Assembly (NCBI RefSeq): GCF_000621865.1
Contig: NZ_JHXE01000008.1
Span: 186,001 to 250,000, forward strand
DNA: 64,000 bases
Origin: Pseudobutyrivibrio sp. MD2005
Lineage (GTDB): Bacteria; Bacillota; Clostridia; Lachnospirales; Lachnospiraceae
Direction of reading: 5' to 3'
The translations under genes were made by a program, and so were the position numbers. The notes under the pieces were generated by a model that had not been told where the DNA came from, made no database searches, and saw only the letters and a program-made list of their open reading frames with translations. This document shows positions 1 to 8,310 of the stretch, one piece after another (the stretch's first letter is position 1; each line of letters begins with the position of its first letter).

Positions 1-144
1 GTCGTACTCTTGGTGTAAGATTTTTTCCTCAGTGGTTAGACGATCCACTGCAGTATCCACTTCATAGCCTGCATCGTTCAGGCGAACTGTGTAGATAAAG
101 CATAAATCCTCGTCATCTTCCACAACTAATACTCGTTTTTTCAT
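1..144 (-). CDS. Response regulator receiver domain protein (partial, C-terminus off window)
   Basis: Reading down from the ATG at 144 gives 48 residues beginning MKKRVLVVEDDEDL before the window edge cuts the gene. The hydrophobic beta-1 strand followed by the acidic EDDED cluster is the metal-binding acidic pocket of CheY-like receivers. The phospho-acceptor Asp lies beyond the edge, so output domain and activity cannot be judged. It starts 14 bp after the STAS gene stop and is the last visible gene of the partner-switching operon, so it is probably co-transcribed and may feed phosphorylation signals into that pathway. Family call is fairly secure; role is inferred. Confidence 0.75.
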   Translation of the reverse strand, partial: MKKRVLVVEDDEDLCFIYTVRLNDAGYEVDTAVDRLTTEEKILHQEYD

Positions 145-158
145 ACTCCCATACCTTT

Positions 159-458
159 TTATTCAATCTCCAGTATCTTGATAAAGCCTGTCATCTCTAA
201 GATACTTAATACTGTGGGCGACACATTGCGTAGCACCATATTTCCCTGCTTTGATTGAGCTGTTTTCTGTCCCATTAACAATGCTCGCAATCCTGCACTG
301 GAAATGTAATTCAGTCCTTCGCAATCCAAGACAAGATGGCTCATCTTTTGCAAAGATAATAGTATTGCATCCTGGAGCTGTGGCGTTGTCAGACTGTCTA
401 CCTTGCCTTCAATTTCAAGTATTATTTTGTCCTCTTCAATTTTCTCATTAATAGTCAT
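159..458 (-). CDS. STAS-domain anti-sigma factor antagonist (SpoIIAA/RsbV-like)
   Basis: A 99-residue protein that is essentially one STAS domain. The segment LDCEGLNYISSAGLRALLM (about residues 44-62) contains the D-x-S-S-x-G-L loop in which the first or second Ser is normally phosphorylated by the partner kinase and dephosphorylated by the PP2C phosphatase. The start at 458 (MTINEK) is chosen over an in-frame ATG seven codons upstream because AAGGAG sits just before it. It lies 27 bp after the SpoIIE-type phosphatase gene and in the same operon as an RsbW-like kinase, so all three parts of a partner switch are present. The final target, a sigma factor or another protein, is not visible. Confidence 0.88.
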   Translation of the reverse strand: MTINEKIEEDKIILEIEGKVDSLTTPQLQDAILLSLQKMSHLVLDCEGLNYISSAGLRALLMGQKTAQSKQGNMVLRNVSPTVLSILEMTGFIKILEIE

Positions 459-485
459 ATATCTCCTTCTTTCCGCCAATTTGAC

Positions 486-2654
486 TTAATTACTAGGACC
501 ATTGTATTGCACGCATAGCTGTGTAATATCATCAAACTGTGTTGCATCACCAACAAACTTTTCTATTTCTTCGGTAACTGCTTCTAGTGTGTCTTTTGGA
601 TTATTATATTCTTCTTTATTTAATACCTCTAAAAGATTATCCATTCCAAAGAATACTTCTTCCTCGTTTGCAGCCTCGGTAACACCATCTGTGTACTGAT
701 AAATGAAATCTCCTGGCTCCAATTTGAATGTGTAATCTTCGTATGTACTCTCCTCCATAATTCCCAGAGGCAAGTTGTGCTTATCCTTATAATACTCGTA
801 TTTACCGTTCTTTCTTTTGATTACAGGATACTCGTGCCCTGCATTTGTTGCAATTACATCACCTGTATTTAAATCAAGAATTGCAAGCCAAACAGTAACA
901 AACATGTCTGCGTCATTTTTTATGCACAACTGCTGATTAACAAATGAAAGTATTTTTGCAGGGCTTTGACTACCACTTAGCATGGATCTATTCTTAATCA
1001 ATATTTTGGAAACCATCATAAACATGGCCCCTGGAATGCTCTTTCCTGACACATCTGCCGTAACAAGGGCTAGATGATTTTCATCTATTAAGAAGAAATC
1101 GTAAAAATCTCCACCTACTTCCTTTGCCGGGTGCATGGATGCGTATATATCAAAATCGGTTCTATCTGGAAATGCTGGGAAATTATTTGGCAGCGCTGAT
1201 TCCTGAATTCTTGTGGCTATTCCAAGCTCTGTTCCAAGTCTCTCTTTATCAGCGGTAACTTCCTTTACCTCTTCGATGTAGCCTTCCATCCTGCTGATCA
1301 GTGCCTGGAAGCTCTCTGCCAGCTTTCTAGTCTCATCTCCTACTGTTTCATTCCATTCGAAGGTAAGGTTGTCCCCCTCTATTGCTGAAACCTTTTCTGA
1401 AAGCAGTATAATTGGACCAACTATTTCATCTGCCATAAATACTGCTATAAATATTGACACTATAATCAGCAATCCGCCGATTATTCCAAGCATCAAAATC
1501 AGCTTTTTGAAAATCTTATCAATATTCTGTTCTGTAGCAAGTGATTCCTCAGACATTTTTTCTAGCAAGCTATTTGTAGATGCAAAAACTTCTTCCTTAG
1601 GAAGCATTACTACAAGTGCCCACTGTACAGCATCTATAGGTGCATAGGCTCCGCAGTATTCCATACCATCTAATGTGAAATAACCTACTCCATTTGCCCC
1701 ACCCATACCGTCGCGAACAATCTGGTTTAGTTCTTTATTGTTAGTTTCTCTCCAATCAGTGTTTGCGTTTTCTTCAGACACTTCAAATGAACCTGATTCA
1801 ACTGATGAGTAAACAAGCTGACCTTCGCTATTAACAATTATTACAATGCCGCCTTCTCCAACATCCGTTGTTTCAACAAGCTGGCTTAACTCGTCTAAGT
1901 ATATTCCAGCGCAGGCAACACCTTTCAATTCATCACCCTTGTAAACCGGTGTTCCACACATAACAGCGATTCTATCGCCATTTGCCTCTCGTACAATGTT
2001 TGTAAAATGTGTTTTTCCAGCTGCTACCGCCTCCTGATACCAAGGTCGGGACTTTGCGTCATAGTTTATAGGATTGCCATTTTCATCACATTTTGCCGCA
2101 GCGTCATAATCTGCTTCAATAAAAAATCCTGTTTCTGAACCGTAATAACATTTTGAAATGTACGAATTAGATTCATTTGCATTTAATAGTGTTCCTTTTA
2201 GATTTCCTAAAAGTCCCACTTCATCTACTATGCTTGGATTGTCCGGATTAGTCGCCTCACTGTAAGTAACATGTACTGATATTTTGCCATCGTTTGCAGG
2301 ATCTGGTGGTGCAACTGACACTCTGCCATAGTCATTTGGATTATTGTAAAGATGCTGTGCATCTGCACCTATCAATTCGACTGTTCTTTTAAAATGTTCA
2401 AAGTCTGAGTTGACGGATTCTGCATTAAGCATGGCTGTTTTCAGCAACCTGTCTGTCACTTCCTGCTCCATAGAAGCAGACGAGTTTTCCTTAACTGTTT
2501 CTGCTAAGTGCTTATCACTCTCTACAAGCACCTTCTCAGCATGATACATTCTAATTCCAACTATAATTCCAGTAACCAAAGTGTTGCCTAAAATCAGGAT
2601 CAGCATACCTATTAAGATTTGTGTTTTAAGACTCTGTTCCCGTAATTTACTCAT
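486..2654 (-). CDS. SpoIIE-family PP2C phosphatase with extracellular Cache sensor and HAMP
   Basis: 722 residues. TM1 lies at about 12-34, then a large extracytoplasmic region (about 35-385) resembling a double Cache sensor, TM2 at about 387-408, a HAMP-like linker to about 465, and a C-terminal SpoIIE/RsbU-type PP2C domain (about 495-718). Visible PP2C signatures are GGDFYDFF, ADVSGKSIPGAMFM and the terminal FDDITQLCV, which supply the metal-binding aspartates. The expected role is to sense an external ligand and dephosphorylate the STAS antagonist encoded next. It overlaps the upstream GNAT gene by 4 bp (ATGA), so translation is probably coupled. Domain assignment is strong; the ligand is unknown. 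Confidence 0.92.
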   Translation of the reverse strand: MSKLREQSLKTQILIGMLILILGNTLVTGIIVGIRMYHAEKVLVESDKHLAETVKENSSASMEQEVTDRLLKTAMLNAESVNSDFEHFKRTVELIGADAQHLYNNPNDYGRVSVAPPDPANDGKISVHVTYSEATNPDNPSIVDEVGLLGNLKGTLLNANESNSYISKCYYGSETGFFIEADYDAAAKCDENGNPINYDAKSRPWYQEAVAAGKTHFTNIVREANGDRIAVMCGTPVYKGDELKGVACAGIYLDELSQLVETTDVGEGGIVIIVNSEGQLVYSSVESGSFEVSEENANTDWRETNNKELNQIVRDGMGGANGVGYFTLDGMEYCGAYAPIDAVQWALVVMLPKEEVFASTNSLLEKMSEESLATEQNIDKIFKKLILMLGIIGGLLIIVSIFIAVFMADEIVGPIILLSEKVSAIEGDNLTFEWNETVGDETRKLAESFQALISRMEGYIEEVKEVTADKERLGTELGIATRIQESALPNNFPAFPDRTDFDIYASMHPAKEVGGDFYDFFLIDENHLALVTADVSGKSIPGAMFMMVSKILIKNRSMLSGSQSPAKILSFVNQQLCIKNDADMFVTVWLAILDLNTGDVIATNAGHEYPVIKRKNGKYEYYKDKHNLPLGIMEESTYEDYTFKLEPGDFIYQYTDGVTEAANEEEVFFGMDNLLEVLNKEEYNNPKDTLEAVTEEIEKFVGDATQFDDITQLCVQYNGPSN

Positions 2655-3652
2655 ATACTTCCCTTTAGACTTAGTATTTCATCCATCAGGTATCTAAAGT
2701 CATCCGTAAAAACAAATTCTTCTGGATAAAACTTAACGTTCCCGATATATTGCATAAAAATCTGTTCTTTTTCATTACAAAGGGGCTTTAGCCCTGTGAA
2801 ATAGAATCCCAGTTCTTTCAGCTTAGCCTGAGCCCAAATGCTTTCTCTATCGCTTGTAGGCAATATCAATTGCATGGTCCAAAGCTCACCTGCATATTTT
2901 TTCTGCAATTCTTCAATGACAGATTTTAAATCTAAGCCGATCTTATTAACTCTAATACATAGAGACTGTTCTCTTTCAGTTACCTTTACTGAAATCTCGC
3001 TAGCCACTTCTGTCGGTTCATTTATCGTTGTATCAATTTCAAAATCTACATTCAGCTTTTTATATAAGTATGTAACTAAATCTTTTTCATGCTCTGAAAT
3101 ATATATCTTGCCTGCATTTTTCTTTTTAAGTGGCAAAACCAGAATTGCCTGAGCATATTTTTCACTATTTCCCAGTGCATAGCTGTTATTCATCTTTGCT
3201 GTAATATAACTTCCAAAATTTACAGCCACAGGCACCATTCCGATTTTTTCAAACATGCTTTGTGTAACATTATGAAATGTGACCGTGGTCGTATAAACAC
3301 AGCTTGCACCTTCCTGCTTCGCTTTTTCACAGGTATAAATAATAAGCTCTTTTGGTAATCCCTTGCCTCTATATTTCTTTCTAAATATCTGTGATGCCGC
3401 TTCCATGTTAGTATCCAACGGTCGTCGATCTATCATCGACTGCATTCCGCAAAGCTCATCACCATGACATACCAGAAATATGTTGTAGCTATCCAGACTA
3501 TTCCTAAGCATATCTTCATCATAAAACTCTCGTCGATAATAGCTGTCGCCATATTCTTCTTTGACACAATTAATTATGCTTGGAACATCGGATTGTTCTG
3601 CTAATCGAATAATGTATTCTCCGTTTACCAGCTTTGGCTTAATATTCATCAC
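2651..3652 (-). CDS. GNAT-family N-acetyltransferase with unknown C-terminal half
   Basis: 333 residues. The N-terminal ~155 residues are GNAT-like: YRGKGLPKELI carries the R/Q-x-x-G-x-G/A acetyl-CoA loop, and the following segment (Q-S-M-F-E-K-I-G) is the usual C-terminal GNAT strand-helix. The C-terminal ~170 residues (from about 165) match nothing I recognise. The gene begins directly after the MATE stop (TGA then GTG ATG AAT), so GTG 3652 or ATG 3649 is the start, and it overlaps the phosphatase by 4 bp. Its place inside a kinase/phosphatase/antagonist operon suggests it modifies a pathway component or an exported compound, but no substrate can be read from the sequence. Confidence 0.8.
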   Translation of the reverse strand: MMNIKPKLVNGEYIIRLAEQSDVPSIINCVKEEYGDSYYRREFYDEDMLRNSLDSYNIFLVCHGDELCGMQSMIDRRPLDTNMEAASQIFRKKYRGKGLPKELIIYTCEKAKQEGASCVYTTTVTFHNVTQSMFEKIGMVPVAVNFGSYITAKMNNSYALGNSEKYAQAILVLPLKKKNAGKIYISEHEKDLVTYLYKKLNVDFEIDTTINEPTEVASEISVKVTEREQSLCIRVNKIGLDLKSVIEELQKKYAGELWTMQLILPTSDRESIWAQAKLKELGFYFTGLKPLCNEKEQIFMQYIGNVKFYPEEFVFTDDFRYLMDEILSLKGSI

Positions 3653-4996
3653 TCAGTCATCATTCCTTATCAGCATCATCGTTATTAGTTTTGGATTTCT
3701 CTTTCTTCTTACTCTAGATACAATCCAAATAATCAAGAAATCTGTCAGTTCAACTAAGGTGAACGCGACCGCATAATATGTACCGTGAAATACTCTTATA
3801 CATAAAGATGTAAAGCATGCTATCAATACAAATGTATGCAGCACTGTGTAGCTTACAGATAATACTGTCTCCCCTATTGCCATATAAAAATAAATAAAAA
3901 TGTTTACAATGGTTGCTGGCAAAAGACTAATAGCAACCAGACGTACCATTATCACTGCATCCCCAACAAGCTGAGGATCTTTTAATCCAAATGAACGTGA
4001 TATTTGCAGGGCACCAATAATAATAATTGATGCTGTAGCAAGCAAGGTTATGGTCCCGTGTCGCACTGATTCATTGATTAATCTCATCTGTCCCTTTATA
4101 TCTTTCTTTCCATAGGCCTGTGCAACTATTGGGTATAAAGACATGCCAAAACCTGTAACCATAGCTGATGCAAAATTAATAATAGAATTGCCTATGGTAA
4201 GTACACTTACGCCATCAGCTCCATAGAATTTCAGCACTATGTCATTCAGCCATAATGTTCTTAGGACTTTGCTTAGGTTATTAATTCCTGGGGATGCACC
4301 AACATATAAAGAACCACCCGCAAGTTTTATAAATTCTTTAAAAGACACACTTGTTAGATTAAAGGCTTGTTTATTCGTAATTAAAACGAATATCCCCATG
4401 GCATTTGCTACAATTACCGAAATGGTACTTCCCCATGCCACTCCAATAATTCCCATGCCCAGTTTTAAAAATGCAAATACCAGAATTATATCCAGCACTC
4501 CCATTAATCCAAAGGTTAATGTTGCCGTTTTGATTTTTCCTTTTATTCGAAGGAAATTGAAGGAAAAATACACAAGTGTCGTAAATATTCCCCCAAGCAA
4601 CATAACGCTTCCATAGGCCATGCTCATAGCATACATTTGCCCTTCCATCTTCCAAATATGGGTCAGCAATTTTAGGTTTAACCCTAGGATTATGCTAAAT
4701 CCAACGGATAACACTATTGATAAGATAAGCGCAGTGGTTTCGTATTTTCCTGCCTCCCTGCGGTTTTCTTTTCCTAGAGCTACAGATGCTCTTGTGGCAG
4801 CGCCTATATTAATCCAGCTACCAAACATTGCATAGGCAAAAGTAAATGAAGACAATAATCCCATTACAGTCAGCGCTGATTTGCCCAGAAACCATCCTGC
4901 CAGCAAAGTGTTACCAAAGGTTGATAATGTTACACCGCCTATTGAAATTATGGTAGATACTTCATGTTTAATAAGCGTGTTATCATCCTTACTCAT
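3653..4996 (-). CDS. MATE-family efflux transporter
   Basis: 447 residues with about 12 hydrophobic segments in two similar halves, the normal size for MATE multidrug/Na+ antiporters. The N-terminal GGVTLSTFGNTLLAGWFLG and the central ASPGINNLSKVLRTLWLND segment are typical of the DinF/NorM-like part of the superfamily. GGGGGC lies just before the ATG. The gene is 9 bp after the RsbW-like gene and abuts the GNAT gene, so a membrane exporter is embedded in a regulatory partner-switch operon. That argues that the exporter is a controlled or sensing part of the module rather than a bystander. Substrate unknown. Confidence 0.9.
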   Translation of the reverse strand: MSKDDNTLIKHEVSTIISIGGVTLSTFGNTLLAGWFLGKSALTVMGLLSSFTFAYAMFGSWINIGAATRASVALGKENRREAGKYETTALILSIVLSVGFSIILGLNLKLLTHIWKMEGQMYAMSMAYGSVMLLGGIFTTLVYFSFNFLRIKGKIKTATLTFGLMGVLDIILVFAFLKLGMGIIGVAWGSTISVIVANAMGIFVLITNKQAFNLTSVSFKEFIKLAGGSLYVGASPGINNLSKVLRTLWLNDIVLKFYGADGVSVLTIGNSIINFASAMVTGFGMSLYPIVAQAYGKKDIKGQMRLINESVRHGTITLLATASIIIIGALQISRSFGLKDPQLVGDAVIMVRLVAISLLPATIVNIFIYFYMAIGETVLSVSYTVLHTFVLIACFTSLCIRVFHGTYYAVAFTLVELTDFLIIWIVSRVRRKRNPKLITMMLIRNDD

Positions 4997-5005
4997 GGTC
5001 GCCCC

Positions 5006-5407
5006 CTAGAAAAACTTAATCATCGTAAGAATATTCTTGTTATCTTTATATTCATACTCAACGATATCCATGGTCTTTTTCATCATGAATATACCCAGTC
5101 CACCTATCTGTCTCTCATCAGCAGATAGAGTTATGTCTGGGTCAGGGCGGTCTAATGGATTATACTTAATGCCTTCATCCATAAATACAAACCTTATAGC
5201 TGAAGCTTTACTGTCTACTTCCAGGCTAACCATCCCCGCTTTTTCTTTGTAGGCATAATTTGCAATATTGACAAAAATCTCTTCAATTACGATACAAAGC
5301 TTAGTAACGTTTTCTTCTGGGAATCCAATAGCCTTTAGCTTTTCCTCAACAAAATCCAATACCGTATACAAATTATCTAATTTTGCTTCTACCTCTAATT
5401 TGTCCAT
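5006..5407 (-). CDS. RsbW/SpoIIAB-like serine kinase (anti-sigma factor ATPase)
   Basis: 133 residues forming one GHKL/HATPase domain. The N box is EEIFVNIANYAY (about 42-53), the G1 box DEGIKYNP (about 77-84) and the G2 box GGLGIFMMKK (about 101-110), the layout of anti-sigma kinases that phosphorylate a STAS antagonist. It is the first gene of the minus-strand operon that contains the cognate phosphatase and STAS protein. An AGGAGG lies about 12 bp before the ATG, a rather long spacing. No sigma factor gene is nearby, so the protein held by this kinase could be encoded elsewhere or may not be a sigma factor. Confidence 0.87.
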   Translation of the reverse strand: MDKLEVEAKLDNLYTVLDFVEEKLKAIGFPEENVTKLCIVIEEIFVNIANYAYKEKAGMVSLEVDSKASAIRFVFMDEGIKYNPLDRPDPDITLSADERQIGGLGIFMMKKTMDIVEYEYKDNKNILTMIKFF

Positions 5408-5506
5408 ATTATCAATTTACCTCCTATTTAATCGTAACATAGTTTGTAAAGCCAAAATCTGAACTTTCTGTTAAAAGTCTTTGTCTTTTAATACACAAAA
5501 ACCAAA

Positions 5507-5535
5507 AAGAGAGTCTCTTTGACTGAGACTCTCTT
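5507..5535 (-). terminator. Intrinsic terminator of the DJ-1 gene
   Basis: Perfect 11-bp stem (AAGAGAGTCTC / GAGACTCTCTT) with a 7-nt loop; on the minus strand it is followed by TTTTTGGTTTTTG. It lies 37 bp after the DJ-1 stop and separates it from the partner-switch operon. Confidence 0.85.
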
Positions 5536-5572
5536 AATATTAAGGGCAATATAGTGTTTCACTGATATATCT

Positions 5573-6124
5573 TTAAATGCTAAAAACTATTGATTTTGCA
5601 AGCTTATCAGCTACATCTGTTCCCTTGAATGTCTTTACAATTTCAAGTGCAAATGGGATTGCTGTTCCCATACCACGGCTAGTGATTACATTGCCGTCAT
5701 GACAGACTGAATCTGTTGAAAAATCTGCTCCAATCAAATCATTTTCCATTCCAGGATAACAAGTTGCTTTCTTTCCCTTTAGGATGCCAGCTCTACCAAA
5801 CACTGTAGGCGCTGCGCAGATAGCAGCAATATCCTTACCTGAAGCAAAAAATCCATGTACCTGATCCATAAGTGGCTCACACTTTTCCAGATTTAAAGTG
5901 CCTGGCATACCACCTGGCAATACAAGCATATCTACACTTTCAAAATCTGTGGTTTCAATCAATTTATCACAGTGAGTTGTGATTCCATGGGCACCAGTAA
6001 CATTCTTATTTCCTGTGATAGATATCATTTGTATTTCTATTTCTGCTCTTCTTAAAATATCAACTACTGTAAGGGCCTCAATTTCTTCATGTCCCTCAGC
6101 CATAAATATTAAAACCTTGCTCAT
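5573..6124 (-). CDS. DJ-1/PfpI family protein (YajL/ThiJ-like)
   Basis: 183 residues, the standard length for single-domain DJ-1 proteins. The nucleophile-elbow motif AICAAPTVFG puts the reactive cysteine near residue 103, and the partner glutamate is in GHEEIEA near residue 14. VLPGGMPG and TSRGMGTAIPFALEIV are also diagnostic. Family members act as glyoxalase III/deglycase-type or oxidative-stress proteins; which activity applies here cannot be told from sequence. Monocistronic: it has its own terminator and is divergent from the GGDEF gene at 6278. Confidence 0.9.
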   Translation of the reverse strand: MSKVLIFMAEGHEEIEALTVVDILRRAEIEIQMISITGNKNVTGAHGITTHCDKLIETTDFESVDMLVLPGGMPGTLNLEKCEPLMDQVHGFFASGKDIAAICAAPTVFGRAGILKGKKATCYPGMENDLIGADFSTDSVCHDGNVITSRGMGTAIPFALEIVKTFKGTDVADKLAKSIVFSI

Positions 6125-6234
6125 TTTATACCTCCCATTTTCCTTAAATCGTTAGATTTATAATACCACAATGCCTATATTATGTGCAGAGCATATTGTT
6201 AACACATATTGTTCACAGCAAATTCTTATGTAGA

Positions 6235-6243
6235 TGTTATAAT
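6235..6243 (+). promoter_or_regulatory. Extended -10 promoter for the GGDEF gene
   Basis: TGTTATAAT (TGn plus TATAAT) 35 bp before the ATG at 6278. No good -35 is present at the usual spacing, which fits an extended -10 promoter. Confidence 0.5.
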
Positions 6244-6277
6244 CCTTTAAATATGTTAACTAGCTAGAGGTTCTTGT

Positions 6278-7771
6278 ATGTTTGCAATTAATCAAACCCC
6301 ATTGAATTATAACGATTTTCTTCTGCAAAATCGTAAATATATAAATTCCTGCGTACTTCGCATAATAGCACTATGTATTTTTACAGGTCCCGCCATTGCC
6401 GCTGGAATCTATTTTGGTGTATTTAAAAGCACCTCTTATATTGCTTGCATTAATATTTCAGTTGCAATGATTCTTTTATTCATTCTTTGCACATACCTCT
6501 ATAAAAAACAGCCTTATTCTATTGTTTCTTCCATGGTCGGTATTACAGCAATGAATTTTTTGCTTGTCTACATGACCATCGAACATATTAATATTAGTAT
6601 TACCTGGTATCTGATGCCTCTGCTTAGTATGTTGCTATTAGATACTAAAATCTACTTGCACTCTTTGGGTGTTAATTATGTAATGAGTCTTTTGGCGCTC
6701 TATTTGACCTCATCAGGTGATGAGAGTTTTGCCACTATTTTGGGTGGAAGAACCATCGAGACTATTATCATGGGTATCGTTGGTCTTGAAATTGGGCGAC
6801 TTATCGCCTTTTATTACAAATCATTAATAAGTGAAAAAGAAAATGTTTCCAACACAGAAGCCCAAATGCAAAAGCAGTTTACTTTGCTTGAATCTATGAC
6901 TGATTTATATGATAAAGTAAATTTTCTCGACTTTGAAAATATGACGGAAGAATCTCTACAAGGTGAACAACGTGCCAGCTTCCAATTAGATTTCAATAAA
7001 AGCAATCACTCTACTATGGTCGACAATTTATCAAAACAGGTTTCACCGGTATATCTAAAGCGCTTTTTGGAGTTTACCGATTTGTGCACAATTCAAAAAC
7101 GACTAAAAGACAAGAATATTATTTATATTGAATTTACCAATAAGACTCATGAATGGTATCGTGCTCAATATATCAATGTAGATGTTAATGAAGACAATCT
7201 TCCTCAGAAAGTAATTTTTACCGTTCTAAATATCGACGAAGAAAAGAAAAAAGAAGATCAACTGCTGCAGCTAGCTTTAACTGATGAACTGACCCATCTA
7301 TATAACAGAAGATGCTACGAAGAAGACATTGCTGAACTTAATAAACGAGCTCTTCCTATGAATGTTGGAATTTTTTCTGTTGACGTCAATGGATTAAAAA
7401 TTGCCAATGATACCCTAGGCCATTATGCAGGTGATGAATTAATTAACGGTGCAGCAAAGTGTATTCTTTCCGCTATCGGTGACCACGGAAAGGTCTATCG
7501 CACTGGCGGCGATGAGTTTATTGCTATCGTATTTACGTATGACTTCCCAGCTATCGAGCAATCATTGATTTCAAATATGCTGGGTTGGCATGGACAGTAT
7601 ATCCGTGAACTCACACTATCGTATGGATATGCAACTATTGCAGAGTTTCCAGATGCATCCATTTATGACCTTGCAAAAATAGCAGATAGAAATATGTATA
7701 TTAATAAAGAAAATTTCTATAAAGAACGAGGCATAGACAGAAACAAATTATATGGAAATTTTGGTAAATAA
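6278..7771 (+). CDS. Membrane-anchored GGDEF diguanylate cyclase
   Basis: 497 residues. The N-terminal ~180 residues contain about six hydrophobic helices (roughly 25-45, 52-72, 80-98, 105-122, 128-145, 155-175) without a recognised sensor domain. A variable linker region follows, and the GGDEF domain starts at LTDELTHLYNRR (about 330). The active-site motif is an intact GGDEF at 410-414, so c-di-GMP synthesis from two GTP is expected. The usual upstream RxxD inhibitory site is absent, so product inhibition may be weak. Single gene with an extended -10 promoter and its own terminator. Confidence 0.92.
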   Translation: MFAINQTPLNYNDFLLQNRKYINSCVLRIIALCIFTGPAIAAGIYFGVFKSTSYIACINISVAMILLFILCTYLYKKQPYSIVSSMVGITAMNFLLVYMTIEHINISITWYLMPLLSMLLLDTKIYLHSLGVNYVMSLLALYLTSSGDESFATILGGRTIETIIMGIVGLEIGRLIAFYYKSLISEKENVSNTEAQMQKQFTLLESMTDLYDKVNFLDFENMTEESLQGEQRASFQLDFNKSNHSTMVDNLSKQVSPVYLKRFLEFTDLCTIQKRLKDKNIIYIEFTNKTHEWYRAQYINVDVNEDNLPQKVIFTVLNIDEEKKKEDQLLQLALTDELTHLYNRRCYEEDIAELNKRALPMNVGIFSVDVNGLKIANDTLGHYAGDELINGAAKCILSAIGDHGKVYRTGGDEFIAIVFTYDFPAIEQSLISNMLGWHGQYIRELTLSYGYATIAEFPDASIYDLAKIADRNMYINKENFYKERGIDRNKLYGNFGK

Positions 7772-7808
7772 AAAAGATTCAGCGATTTTATAGGTCACTG
7801 AATCTTTT
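7771..7808. terminator. Bidirectional terminator between convergent genes
   Basis: AAAAAGATTCAG (7771-7782) pairs with CTGAATCTTTT (7798-7808). T-runs flank it on both strands, so it can serve the GGDEF gene (plus) and the small gene at 7821-8183 (minus). Confidence 0.8.
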
Positions 7809-7820
7809 ATTTTGGGTTAA

Positions 7821-8183
7821 TTAAGCGTAAACATCAAAACTGCTTCCCGCTGTGCTATAGCTAGCGCCAACTCCATTCATACTGTAACCAGTATTACCCG
7901 AATTGAACTTAACAGCTATATTATTAAAGTCACTGGAGACTTGAATAGTCTTTTTCTGTCGTTCAAGTGGATCAACCACCATAGATGAATCGCTGTCATC
8001 TTCTTTAATTGTCGCGTTAGGGTATTGGACCGGTGTTGCGCCATTAACGCTACCGGCTTTCTTCGTCGACTCAGTGTTATATACATCTGAGAAATCTGAG
8101 TCGTTTTCCACAGCATAATTCATCGGCTGAACACTACTAATTGAACCATATGAACTTAATCCGCCAATAGGTGCAATAGCCAT
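7821..8183 (-). CDS. Small protein of unknown function, Ser/Asn/Gly-rich
   Basis: 120 residues with no family I recognise. It starts MAIAPIGGLSSYGS, has an acidic, polar middle (about 25-75) and a Ser/Gly/Tyr-rich tail. There is no signal peptide, membrane segment, cysteine or obvious repeat. The start at 8183 is chosen because GGAGGGA sits 6 bp upstream; the longer frame from 8198 would place the ribosome site inside the gene. The N-terminus faintly recalls small flagellar or hook-associated proteins, but no flagellar gene is nearby, so I do not assign that. Its leader carries a terminator-like hairpin that covers the ribosome site (see 8190-8233). Confidence 0.7.
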   Translation of the reverse strand: MAIAPIGGLSSYGSISSVQPMNYAVENDSDFSDVYNTESTKKAGSVNGATPVQYPNATIKEDDSDSSMVVDPLERQKKTIQVSSDFNNIAVKFNSGNTGYSMNGVGASYSTAGSSFDVYA

Positions 8184-8189
8184 AAAAAA

Positions 8190-8233
8190 TCCCTCCATAG
8201 CTGACTAGTTTAATAGTATCATCTTTGGAGGGA
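8190..8233 (-). promoter_or_regulatory. Leader hairpin sequestering the ribosome site, terminator-like
   Basis: On the minus strand TCCCTCCA (8233-8226) pairs perfectly with TGGAGGGA (8197-8190), which contains the Shine-Dalgarno of the 120-aa gene; short inner pairs (TGA/TCA and CTA/TAG) can extend the stem. The 3' arm is followed at once by six T and then the ATG. It could act as an attenuator, as a translational switch, or as the terminator of sufCB overlapping the next gene. Confidence 0.6.
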
Positions 8234-8310
8234 GTAAAACCAAAATACACAAATAATAGATATTAAATTCTTAGTTTAGACACAAAGAAACAGCCAAATC
8301 ATTTCGTGAA

